From Marinilabiliaceae bacterium (GTDB lineage Bacteria > Bacteroidota > Bacteroidia > Bacteroidales > Marinilabiliaceae): a DNA stretch of 43,763 bases. Position 1 is the stretch's first letter; the number at the start of each line of letters is the position of its first letter. Of the stretch, positions 8,923-15,888 are shown piece by piece. Where the stretch lies: NCBI GenBank assembly GCA_021443545.1, contig JABUTU010000073.1, positions 1-43,763 on the forward strand. Direction: 5' to 3'. The notes under the pieces are model-generated. The model was given only the letters and a program-made list of their open reading frames with translations, searched no databases and was not told the origin of the DNA. Both the position numbers and the translations under genes were made by a program.

Positions 8923-9258
8923 ATGGGTTTTGAAGTAAGTAAAAAAGATGGATATGCTATTATCCGGACAAATGAGAGCAACTTGGATGCTCATACTGTA
9001 CCGCAGTTGAATTCTGAGCTTGTCATTTTGTCTGGGCAGCAAACAAAGAATATGATTCTTGATTTGACGGAGTGCGACTACTGTGATGCAGCAGGGTTAA
9101 GTGCTTTGATGATTGCACACCGCTTATGTAAAGAGGGAAAGCTCATTCTTTGTGGGTTGACACCAGGTGTTGAACGTATGATTTCTATTCAGCGTTTTGA
9201 TCCGCCGTTAATCATTGTAGCAGATTTGGTAGAGGCCGAAAGCCGTATGGAAAAATAG
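8923..9258 (+). CDS. STAS-domain protein (anti-anti-sigma-like) lacking the phospho-acceptor serine
   Basis: Single STAS domain of 111 residues. STAS proteins of the SpoIIAA type bind anti-sigma kinases and are switched by phosphorylation of a serine in a DSSG loop. Here the loop reads YCDAAGLSAL (53-62): both serines are alanines, so the normal switch cannot work. It may be constitutively active or purely a binding module. I chose the ATG at 8923; a GTG at 8869 would add 18 poorly conserved residues and sits only a few bases after a promoter-like TACGTTTG. First of six close-packed genes, 13 nt before rnz. Confidence 0.75.
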   Translation: MGFEVSKKDGYAIIRTNESNLDAHTVPQLNSELVILSGQQTKNMILDLTECDYCDAAGLSALMIAHRLCKEGKLILCGLTPGVERMISIQRFDPPLIIVADLVEAESRMEK

Positions 9259-9271
9259 TAATAGGTCCGGA

Positions 9272-10180
9272 ATGGAACTTACAGTGTTGGGCTGTAATTC
9301 GGCCAAACCAACATCAAATAGACATCCGTCAGCTCAAGTTTTATCGGTCGCCAATCATATGTTTCTGATTGATTGCGCTGAGGGAACTCAGTTTCAGCTT
9401 CATCAGATGCATGTGAATTTTATGCGTATCGATTATATTCTGATATCGCATCTTCATGGTGATCATGTGCTTGGCCTGGTGGGTCTTCTGTCGACAATGT
9501 CACTTCTCCATAGGTCAACACCTCTGACGATAATTGCTGACCCTCAGTTGGAGACAATCGTACGCAGTCAAATAAATTTCTTTTGCGAAAACATATCATT
9601 CGAAATTAATTTTATTCATATCCACTTTGAGTTGCCACAGATAGTCCTCAATATTAAAGGTGTATCTGTTCAAAGTGTTCCACTTCGACATCGTGTCCCA
9701 ACGTGCGGTTTTGTTGTACGCGAACAACCTAAAGAGCCTAATATTCGAAAGAATGCAATATACAAATACGGCTTGACGATAGCTGATATTGTAAATATTA
9801 AAAATGGAAAAGCATGGACAGATCCAGTCACAGGTGAATGTGTAAACAGAAAAGAACTGGTCATAGATCCTCCTAAACCAAAGAGCTATGCATATATTTC
9901 AGATACTGCCTATAAGCCAGATATTGTGCCATATATAGAAGGAGTCTCTCTCTTGTATCACGAATCTACATTCGCTTCCGACAAAGAGGATATGGCAAAA
10001 ATTACATATCATTCAACTGCACAGCAAGCAGCAACCATTGCGCAAAGGGCAAATGTTGGAAAGCTTCTTCTCGGTCATTACTCAAGCAGATACAAGGAGA
10101 CTGATATCTTTGAGGCAGAGGCTCAGAACATATTTCCAAATAGTACGGCCGTTTACGATGGTTATAAACTCGTGTTTTAG
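9272..10180 (+). CDS. rnz: Ribonuclease Z (tRNase Z, short form)
   Basis: Endonuclease that removes 3' trailers from tRNA precursors. The 302-residue length is that of the short bacterial form. Metal-binding motif HLHGDH (60-65) and later ligands in PLRHRVPTCGF, YISDTAY, LLYHESTF and LLGHYSSRY follow the expected order. An exosite-like insertion lies around 160-195. It starts 13 nt after the STAS gene and ends 3 nt before the DUF4268 gene. Confidence 0.93.
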   Translation: MELTVLGCNSAKPTSNRHPSAQVLSVANHMFLIDCAEGTQFQLHQMHVNFMRIDYILISHLHGDHVLGLVGLLSTMSLLHRSTPLTIIADPQLETIVRSQINFFCENISFEINFIHIHFELPQIVLNIKGVSVQSVPLRHRVPTCGFVVREQPKEPNIRKNAIYKYGLTIADIVNIKNGKAWTDPVTGECVNRKELVIDPPKPKSYAYISDTAYKPDIVPYIEGVSLLYHESTFASDKEDMAKITYHSTAQQAATIAQRANVGKLLLGHYSSRYKETDIFEAEAQNIFPNSTAVYDGYKLVF

Positions 10181-10183
10181 CTT

Positions 10184-10639
10184 ATGTATAGTAAAGAAGA
10201 ACTTCAGAATATGCGCCATGAATTCTGGCATAAGATGGAGAGTAAATCCCGTCGCTTGCCCGGCCAAAATGGGCGGCCAAAAAAATGGATTGGCGACAGA
10301 ACAGGTGTCAAAGGACTGGATCTCCGATTCGATGTAAACAGGGAGTTCGCAATGGTTGCAATGGAGATTAATCCATCAGGCGAAGAGAAGAAGGAGAGTT
10401 TGTGGCAGAAAATGCTGCAGTGCAAGACTCTTTTTGAAAGCTGCTTTGGCGGTGAACTAACGTGGGAACATGATTACGAAAAAGAGGCAGGTGATAAGGT
10501 GGTACGTATCTATGTCAAGAGAGACGGTGATATATATAACCCTGAACAGTGGCACGATATGATATATTTCCTGTTAGATAATATGATGCGAATGGAAAAG
10601 GCATTCCTTGAAGTTCAAGATTATTTGATTCACTTTTAA
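10184..10639 (+). CDS. DUF4268 domain protein
   Basis: Soluble 151-residue protein with no signal or membrane segment. The pattern (FWHKMESKSRRLPGQNGRPK near the start, then LDLRFDV, EMxxxxEEKKESLWQKML and an EWHDMIYFLLD-like end) fits DUF4268, a PD-(D/E)XK-like fold often fused to endonucleases in other proteins. As a stand-alone copy its nuclease activity is doubtful and its role unknown. It sits between rnz and the flavin reductase with gaps of 3 and 9 nt. Confidence 0.72.
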   Translation: MYSKEELQNMRHEFWHKMESKSRRLPGQNGRPKKWIGDRTGVKGLDLRFDVNREFAMVAMEINPSGEEKKESLWQKMLQCKTLFESCFGGELTWEHDYEKEAGDKVVRIYVKRDGDIYNPEQWHDMIYFLLDNMMRMEKAFLEVQDYLIHF

Positions 10640-10648
10640 TAGTAACTT

Positions 10649-11230
10649 ATGGCAAAACAAAATTGGAGACCAGGCAATCAACTCTACCCACTGCCTGTCG
10701 TCATGGTGTCATGTGGTTCTCTCGAGGGAGAACATAATATCATTACTATCGCATGGACGGGTACAATCTGTTCTGATCCAGCAATGATCTCTGTCAGTAT
10801 CCGGAAGGAACGCCATTCATACGAGATGATTAAGCAGAGCGGAGAGTTTGTTGTCAACCTTACAACAGAGGAACTTGTAAGGGCAACAGATTGGTGTGGT
10901 GTCAAGTCGGGAAAAGATGTAGATAAATTCAAGGAGATGAATCTGACACCAATAGCAAGCAGCATTGTAAAGGCTCCAGCCATTAAAGAGTCGCCTATAA
11001 ACATCGAATGCAAGGTTAAGCAGATAATCCCATTGGGTTCGCACGATATGTTTATCGCTGAAGTTGTTAACGTTCAGGCTGAAGATAAATATTTAGATCC
11101 AGACACGGGAGCGTTCGACCTACAACTTGCTAAACCTATATGTTACTCCCACGGACACTACTATTCAGTGGGTAAAGAACTCGGAAAATTTGGCTTCTCA
11201 GTAAAAAAAAATGATAAGAAGAATAAATGA
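10649..11230 (+). CDS. Flavin reductase-like (FMN-binding split-barrel) protein
   Basis: Flavin-binding protein of 193 residues. The split-barrel pattern is clear: an N-terminal PLPVVMVSCG strand, ITIAWTGTICSDPAMISVSI, and SGEFVVNLTTEELV. The domain is the flavin reductase/DIM6-NTAB type, which reduces or carries FMN; in anaerobes the partner is often an unknown flavoenzyme. Conserved cysteines occur at SCG, TICSDP and DWCGVKSG. Its stop overlaps the ATG of lrgA (ATGA), which may mean co-translation rather than shared function. Confidence 0.82.
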   Translation: MAKQNWRPGNQLYPLPVVMVSCGSLEGEHNIITIAWTGTICSDPAMISVSIRKERHSYEMIKQSGEFVVNLTTEELVRATDWCGVKSGKDVDKFKEMNLTPIASSIVKAPAIKESPINIECKVKQIIPLGSHDMFIAEVVNVQAEDKYLDPDTGAFDLQLAKPICYSHGHYYSVGKELGKFGFSVKKNDKKNK

Positions 11231-11568
11231 AGGGTGTAGTCATAATATTGCTGTTCCTTTCGATAGGTGAGTTGATATCGTATCTGACAGGAGGATTTAT
11301 CCCTGGTAATATCTTTGGAATGGTGATAATGTTCCTATCTCTTCAAATGGGAATCGTTAAGGAGGAGAGCGTGTCTTCAGTGTCAAAATTTCTGACTAAG
11401 AATATGGCAATAATGTTTCTCCCTGCAGGGGTGGGACTAATGGTTGCTTATGAGATAATAGCCGAAAACTGGATTAGCATCCTGTTGAATATCACCATGA
11501 CAACCCTTCTGGTCATGGCAACTGTAGGATTTATTGCAGACAAAAAGGGAAGTGATAATGGTAAATAG
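11227..11568 (+). CDS. lrgA: LrgA/CidA family holin-like membrane protein
   Basis: Integral membrane protein of 113 residues with four hydrophobic stretches. The family motifs GGFIPGNIFGMVIMFL and FLPAGVGLMVAYE are present. LrgA/CidA proteins form holin-like oligomers and, with LrgB/CidB, have been linked to autolysis control and transport of small carboxylates. It overlaps the flavin reductase by 4 nt and lrgB by 11 nt, the standard pairing of the two subunits. Confidence 0.88.
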   Translation: MKGVVIILLFLSIGELISYLTGGFIPGNIFGMVIMFLSLQMGIVKEESVSSVSKFLTKNMAIMFLPAGVGLMVAYEIIAENWISILLNITMTTLLVMATVGFIADKKGSDNGK

Positions 11569-12259
11569 TTTCTCGTTTGCCGAATCTGAAGCATTTTTAC
11601 TTCTGTTGACTATCGGAGCCTATTATGTCGGTGTAGTAATCAATAGAAAAGTTAGAAAGCCCTTTACAAACCCTTTGCTGATAGCTATATGTCTGCTTAT
11701 TCCAGTATTGACTTCTCTTGGTATTGACTACGAGCATTACGAGAAAGGATCACATGCAATCAGCCTTCTTTTAAGTCCTACAGTAGTCGCCCTTGGTTAT
11801 ACTCTGCACTGTCAGATTAAATACATTAAGGGCAATGTGACACGCATATTGCTTGCAATAACAGCTGGCTCCATAGTGGGTGTTCTAAGTGTCGTTGCAA
11901 TATGTCTGGCACTGAATACGCCTCATTTGCTTATGGTCTCGATGGAGCCTAAATCGGTTACAATGCCAATTGCATTAGGTATAACCTCACGTACAGGAGG
12001 GTTGCTTCCATTGACAGCCATATCTGTCTTTATATGTGGAATTTTCGGAAGTATCATTGGTCCTTGGTTCCTGCGAAAAATCGGAATCAAGTCACCATTA
12101 GCAGTTGGCCTGGCAATGGGTTCAGCTTCGCATGGTGTCGGTACTTCAAGAGCATTGCAGATAGGACAACTCGAAGGCGCTGTTGCAGGTATGGCAATAG
12201 GTCTTATGGGAGTTTGGACCGCCGTCGTAATCCCTCTCGTTGAGCAAATAATTAAATAA
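11558..12259 (+). CDS. lrgB: LrgB/CidB family membrane protein
   Basis: Polytopic inner-membrane partner of LrgA, 233 residues with about seven hydrophobic segments. Hallmarks are LLSPTVVALGYTL, EPKSVTMPIALGI and the C-terminal GLAMGSASHGVGTSRAL. The ATG at 11558 was chosen; a TTG at 11534 inside lrgA is less likely. No clear terminator follows; the next 1.15 kb lacks a solid gene. Confidence 0.9.
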   Translation: MVNSFSFAESEAFLLLLTIGAYYVGVVINRKVRKPFTNPLLIAICLLIPVLTSLGIDYEHYEKGSHAISLLLSPTVVALGYTLHCQIKYIKGNVTRILLAITAGSIVGVLSVVAICLALNTPHLLMVSMEPKSVTMPIALGITSRTGGLLPLTAISVFICGIFGSIIGPWFLRKIGIKSPLAVGLAMGSASHGVGTSRALQIGQLEGAVAGMAIGLMGVWTAVVIPLVEQIIK

Positions 12260-12276
12260 AGACAAAATTTTTTCAA

Positions 12277-12296
12277 AATACGTAAAATTACGTATT
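12277..12296. promoter_or_regulatory. Palindrome over the -33 box, possible operator
   Basis: AATACGTA and TACGTATT form a perfect 8-bp inverted repeat with a 4-nt spacer. It overlaps the -33 box of the promoter at 12294-12325 and is not followed by a T run, so an operator is more likely than a terminator. Confidence 0.4.
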
Positions 12297-12325
12297 GGTT
12301 AGAATTTCATTACATAGTACATTTG
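12294..12325 (+). promoter_or_regulatory. Bacteroidota-type promoter facing a gene-poor region
   Basis: ATTG, a 20-nt spacer and TACATTTG (12318-12325) predict a transcript starting near 12331. There is no strong gene in the next 1 kb, so it may express a small RNA or the small ORFs listed below. Confidence 0.5.
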
Positions 12326-12401
12326 CATTGTAATCGTTTGAGAATTGTTTTAGTTTAAGAGGATATAATTATAGTTGTTTTAAAGTAGAGGTGGCGTCGT
12401 G

Positions 12402-12479
12402 ATGAGGCTGTCTCTTCTTTTTTATTTCTTCTTCCTGCTTTTTCCCTTTTTTAATCTGATTTATTTAGAGTCGACCTAA
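12402..12479 (+). CDS. Possible 25-residue hydrophobic peptide
   Basis: ATG to TAA encodes a very hydrophobic peptide (starts MRLSLLFYFFF, ends LIYLEST) that could form one membrane helix. It lies about 70 nt after the predicted transcription start. The coding stretch is a polypyrimidine tract, which would give Phe/Leu/Ser codons by chance, so this may not be a gene. Confidence 0.2.
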   Translation: MRLSLLFYFFFLLFPFFNLIYLEST

Positions 12480-12523
12480 TAATTCTATCGAAATATCAGT
12501 GTGAAAATATTGTTAAGTAAAAA

Positions 12524-12721
12524 ATGGGTTTCAGTACATCTCAAAGAAAAGAGCTTGTTAAAAGGAACTACCATGCTGAGGAGTTTAAAAACTACCATGA
12601 AACCAAAATTTACGCACATATTAATAATAGGGGAGAAGTATACAAAATAAATGAAACATTCTGTAAACAATTGATTAGAAGCAAACCCCATTGTATACAA
12701 ATTAATTTCTGTATACGCTAA
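12524..12721 (+). CDS. Possible 65-residue hypothetical protein
   Basis: I do not recognise it. The start context (AAGTAAAAAATG) is good for this phylum and the first ~45 residues are charged and protein-like (QRKELVKRNYHAEEFKNYHE). The last ~15 residues look random and overlap two GTATAC palindromes. It could be a real small gene, a decayed remnant or chance. No signal peptide or membrane segment. Confidence 0.3.
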   Translation: MGFSTSQRKELVKRNYHAEEFKNYHETKIYAHINNRGEVYKINETFCKQLIRSKPHCIQINFCIR

Positions 12722-13109
12722 TATTTTTACACCTCTGTAAATAAAATTATATAGATATACATTGATATAAAGTGTAGATTATCAGTATTTTAGAGAATTG
12801 TATTTGAAGTATATATAACAACATATATTGTATATTGATATACTTTGTAGAGACAAATAGTATCTCAAATGATGTAACTATTTAATTTTCAGTGATTTAC
12901 AAATAAATAACTAAACCGTATTCATAGATATACCCTTCTTTTCTCTGATTATCAGTGATATATGATTAATACTTGAGATAGTTTGTTAAGATATCAACAT
13001 TTGTCAATAACCTGAATATTTTGTAATACATAGCGAATTTAAAGACCTACATTCCTTTTTAGTCAGTAAAAATGTCAATAACATAGATATAACCAATATT
13101 CAGCTATAC

Positions 13110-13143
13110 CTTCACATATCTTACAGGTAATTACGATGTGAAG
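13110..13143. repeat. 8-bp inverted repeat CTTCACAT/ATGTGAAG
   Basis: Perfect arms at 13110-13117 and 13136-13143 are separated by 18 nt. There is no T run on either side, so it is unlikely to be a terminator. Part of the unexplained region upstream of the XRE gene. Confidence 0.5.
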
Positions 13144-13245
13144 AAGGTAATTAATAGATTGCCTTAATAACCATAATGTCAGATAGTAATGAAATCTGTA
13201 CTATAGAATATCTCCTTTTTTCTCAGTTCTTCGTTAAAATGATTT

Positions 13246-13339
13246 GTATACACTTGTATATAAAAATTGTGTATACAGAAATTGCCAAACTGTTTACTAT
13301 TGACAAGTATACATAAATATATTAAAATACATTGTATAC
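13246..13339. promoter_or_regulatory. Cluster of four GTATAC palindromes upstream of the XRE gene
   Basis: GTATAC occurs at 13246, 13271, 13307 and 13334. The last sits in the 13-mer CATTGTATACAAA, which also occurs at 12689. The cluster ends 19 nt upstream of the -33 box of the XRE promoter, a suitable place for autoregulation; that reading is inference. Confidence 0.5.
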
Positions 13340-13357
13340 AAAATTGTGATGTATATT

Positions 13358-13389
13358 TTTGGTATATCTGTTTACAATGTCTATCTTTG
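13358..13389 (+). promoter_or_regulatory. Promoter of the XRE regulator gene
   Basis: TTTG (13358-13361), a 20-nt spacer and TATCTTTG (13382-13389) match the Bacteroidota consensus. The ATG at 13411 is 21 nt downstream of the -7 box. Confidence 0.65.
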
Positions 13390-13410
13390 TTCCTAATTTA
13401 AAAGTTTACC

Positions 13411-13980
13411 ATGGATATGAGAGAGAGACTCTTGCATCTGATGCAAGTATACGGAATTAATCAGGCTGAATTAGCTCGCAGAATCGGGGTCGGAAAGATG
13501 ACAATCAGTCATATAGTCTCCGAAAATGGTCGCGGAGGTAACTTCAAGGCTGAAACATACCGACGATTCGCTGAATCGTTTCCTGGTATTGATATGAATT
13601 GGCTGGAGACGGGCAATGGCGTAGCTCCAACAGCTGATCTCTTCAATAATTCTTATATCTCAAATCAGATTAATAGTTCTGTTCGAAAAAGTGTATCTTC
13701 TGGGAATAGTCTCTTATCCACATCAAAACAACAACAGGATCAGCCTGCAGGTACGCATCAGACTCTGTCTAATAATCAAGTCAATAATAGCATTCCTGTG
13801 GAAACAAATGAGCATAAGCAATATCAAGAGTTATCGTCGCAGGTTCATAATGAACAAAACAACAAACAGGATGTGATTGAAACAATATCTAAGACTGAAA
13901 AGCATATCAGCAGAGTTATCCTTTTCTTCTCTGACGGTACTTTTACGGATTATCGGCCTGATGATACTGTCAAAAATTAA
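13411..13980 (+). CDS. XRE-family DNA-binding regulator
   Basis: Helix-turn-helix protein of 189 residues. An XRE/Cro-like domain fills residues 4-65 (INQAELARRIGVGKMTISHI, with a DMNWLETGNG end typical of Bacteroidota XRE proteins). Residues ~75-160 are a polar, Gln/Asn/Ser-rich linker, probably disordered. The last ~25 residues form a conserved-looking beta tail (HISRVILFFSDGTFTDYRP). No ligand domain or protease-type repressor tail is present, so it is not an obvious phage repressor. It has its own promoter, is surrounded by GTATAC palindromes (one inside it at 13447) and precedes pyrK by 79 nt. Target operators are unproven. Confidence 0.85.
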   Translation: MDMRERLLHLMQVYGINQAELARRIGVGKMTISHIVSENGRGGNFKAETYRRFAESFPGIDMNWLETGNGVAPTADLFNNSYISNQINSSVRKSVSSGNSLLSTSKQQQDQPAGTHQTLSNNQVNNSIPVETNEHKQYQELSSQVHNEQNNKQDVIETISKTEKHISRVILFFSDGTFTDYRPDDTVKN

Positions 13981-14059
13981 GCCTATTATAACCGCTTAAG
14001 CTTTTTATCACTATCTTCGCACTCTATCAAAGAGATAAAATAATATAACAATATACTTA

Positions 14060-14842
14060 ATGCTTAAGCGTTTTCAAACAGATTTCAAGGTGGTAGCCGT
14101 TGAAAATATAGGGGATTATTATTATATGCTATCCCTTAAACATCCTGAGAAACTACCAGTAATGCTACCTGGGCAGTTTGTGCAGGTTCAGATTCCTGAC
14201 AGCGCAAATACATATCTGCGCCGCCCAATATCTATACATGATTTCGACTATTCTGCAGGCTTGATGCACTTGCTGATTAGAAAAGCAGGGCATGGAACAA
14301 AGCTGCTATCAACTATTGCTGTTGGTGAGAGCGTAAACATCCTCTATCCTTTGGGTAATGGTTTTGATATTCAGGGTATGGGAAACAGACCCCTGCTCAT
14401 CGGGGGTGGTGTTGGTGTCGCCCCTCTATACGCCCTTGCAAAAGAGGCTCAATCCCAGCAGAAGGAGGTATATGCGTTGCTCGGAGCAAGGTCTTCGAAA
14501 GACCTTCTCTGTCTCGATAAATTTGAAAAGACAACCGTAAAGACCGAGGTTACAACTGAAGATGGTTCGTTAGGTACAAAAGGAATGGTTACTAACCATG
14601 TATACATGAATGATATGCTATCGATGTTTACATCTCTTGTAGTCTGCGGTCCAATGCCTATGATGAGAGCTGTAGCCTCTATTGCTGAGAAGGCTGGTAT
14701 ACCATGCCAGGTTTCTCTCGAAAACAAAATGGCATGCGGTATTGGAGCATGTCTATGCTGTGTGACTGAAGATAAAGACGGACATAACAAGTGTGTCTGC
14801 ACTGAAGGCCCTGTATTTGATTCAAAAGAGTTGAAATGGTAA
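14060..14842 (+). CDS. pyrK: Dihydroorotate dehydrogenase B, electron-transfer subunit PyrK
   Basis: Carries electrons from PyrD to NAD+ in pyrimidine synthesis, using FAD and a [2Fe-2S] cluster. In 260 residues the FAD-binding motif is RRPISIH (54-60), the nucleotide loop is [13 protein letters not shown] (114-126), and the cluster ligands lie in [10 protein letters not shown] (226-235; Cys227, Cys232, Cys235) with a fourth at Cys246 or Cys248. The 3' end overlaps pyrD by 7 nt, so the two subunits are co-translated. Confidence 0.93.
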   Translation: MLKRFQTDFKVVAVENIGDYYYMLSLKHPEKLPVMLPGQFVQVQIPDSANTYLRRPISIHDFDYSAGLMHLLIRKAGHGTKLLSTIAVGESVNILYPLGNGFDIQGMGNRPLLIGGGVGVAPLYALAKEAQSQQKEVYALLGARSSKDLLCLDKFEKTTVKTEVTTEDGSLGTKGMVTNHVYMNDMLSMFTSLVVCGPMPMMRAVASIAEKAGIPCQVSLENKMACGIGACLCCVTEDKDGHNKCVCTEGPVFDSKELKW

Positions 14843-15750
14843 ATATGAATATAAATCTGGGAAATGGTCTGCGTCTGGCCAATCCCGTTATGACTGCATC
14901 TGGTACTTTTGGATATGGTTATGAATATGACGACTTTACTGATGTCGATAAGCTCGGAGCTTTTATTGTCAAGGGGACTACTTTAAATCCTCGTGAGGGT
15001 AATGCCTACCCACGTCTCGCGGAAGTGCGTCAGGGAATGATTAATGCCGTCGGGTTACAGAATAAGGGTGTCGACTATTTCTGTAAGAATATATACCCTA
15101 AGCTATCTAAGTATACTCATTCTCAGCCAATTGTTAATGTCTCTGGTTCTTGTATTGAGGATTACGTGGAGGCTGCAAAAAGAATCGCGGAATTGTCGGG
15201 TATCAATGCCATAGAACTAAATATTTCATGCCCAAATGTTAAACACGGCGGCATGTCGTTTGGCACCATCCCTGAAATGGCTGCGAAGGTTGTTTCTGAG
15301 GTTAGACGGGCATACCCTAAGCATCTGATGGTTAAACTGACTCCTAATGTCACAAGTATTGTCGATATAGCGAAGGCTGTTAGTGATGCAGGGGCGGATA
15401 GCGTCTCTCTTATAAATACTCTTCTCTCAATGGCTATTAATGCAGAGACGCGACGACCTCTACTTTCGACCATTACTGGCGGCTTGTCGGGTGCTTGCGT
15501 AAAACCTATTGCTCTAAGAATGGTTTGGCAGGTTGCTAATGCCGTTAAGATTCCTGTAGTGGGTCTCGGAGGTATCTCTAATGCTACCGATGCTATCGAG
15601 TTTATCATAGCAGGAGCTTCGGCTATTCAAATCGGTACAGCTAATTTCATAAATCCTAACGTTGGAAATGAGGTCGTGGATGGTATTGAGAACTACCTCT
15701 CTCGTCACAATTTGACATTAGAGGAACTTCGAGGTAGTTTAATTATTTAG
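14836..15750 (+). CDS. pyrD: Dihydroorotate dehydrogenase B, catalytic subunit PyrD
   Basis: FMN enzyme oxidising dihydroorotate to orotate, the fourth step of UMP synthesis. The 304-residue TIM barrel shows [13 protein letters not shown] near the N-terminus, the [11 protein letters not shown] motif in the middle and the phosphate-binding [17 protein letters not shown] and [11 protein letters not shown] segments near the end. Its neighbour pyrK identifies it as the NAD-linked class 1B type. The ATG at 14836 overlaps pyrK; an ATG at 14845 is an alternative. It is followed by a long GTATAC-containing inverted repeat. Confidence 0.94.
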   Translation: MVNMNINLGNGLRLANPVMTASGTFGYGYEYDDFTDVDKLGAFIVKGTTLNPREGNAYPRLAEVRQGMINAVGLQNKGVDYFCKNIYPKLSKYTHSQPIVNVSGSCIEDYVEAAKRIAELSGINAIELNISCPNVKHGGMSFGTIPEMAAKVVSEVRRAYPKHLMVKLTPNVTSIVDIAKAVSDAGADSVSLINTLLSMAINAETRRPLLSTITGGLSGACVKPIALRMVWQVANAVKIPVVGLGGISNATDAIEFIIAGASAIQIGTANFINPNVGNEVVDGIENYLSRHNLTLEELRGSLII

Positions 15751-15751
15751 T

Positions 15752-15797
15752 GTATACGTGTATACTTAATTGTATAATCAATACAAAGTATACACGT
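15752..15797. repeat. 12-bp inverted repeat built from GTATAC sites, between pyrD and lnb
   Basis: ACGTGTATACTT (15756-15767) and AAGTATACACGT (15786-15797) are perfect complements 18 nt apart. A further TTGTAT/ATACAA pair lies inside, so RNA from here could fold into a long hairpin. GTATAC occurs at 15752, 15760 and 15788. It starts 2 nt after the pyrD stop. The following bases are only weakly T-rich, so it could be an operator, a terminator or both. Confidence 0.7.
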
Positions 15798-15837
15798 GTT
15801 ATTTGTATGTAGTAAACAAAACTTTGACACAAAGGTA

Positions 15838-15888
15838 GTATACAATGTACCGAGTAATATCATTCTTATTTAGTATACTCTTGTATAC
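15838..15888. promoter_or_regulatory. Three GTATAC palindromes at and just inside the lnb start
   Basis: GTATAC at 15838 ends 1 nt before the lnb ATG (15845); further copies at 15873 and 15883 lie in the signal-peptide codons. A protein bound here would cover the start of the gene. Confidence 0.4.

Larger units (their letters stand above)
12260..13410. other. Long AT-rich intergenic stretch between lrgB and the XRE gene
   Basis: About 1.15 kb without a convincing gene, clearly richer in A and T than its surroundings. It holds a good promoter (12294-12325), a palindrome over its -33 box, two doubtful small ORFs, seven GTATAC palindromes, a 10-nt direct repeat GATTATCAGT (12777-12786 and 12947-12956), an 8-bp inverted repeat (13110-13143), and the XRE promoter at the right end. 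I see no remnants of transposase or phage genes. Confidence 0.7.

Noticed and set aside
12380-12430. Possible insertion-sequence end (GAGGCTGTCTC motif)
   Set aside because: No matching inverted end, target duplication or transposase within the window.
11227-13980. Prophage remnant, suggested by a holin-like protein (LrgA) next to an XRE repressor
   Set aside because: LrgA is paired with LrgB, not with a lysin; there is no integrase, terminase, capsid or tail gene, and the XRE tail is not of the phage-repressor type.
15162-15608. 148-codon frame antisense to pyrD
   Set aside because: pyrD is certain; the reverse frame is open only because of codon composition.
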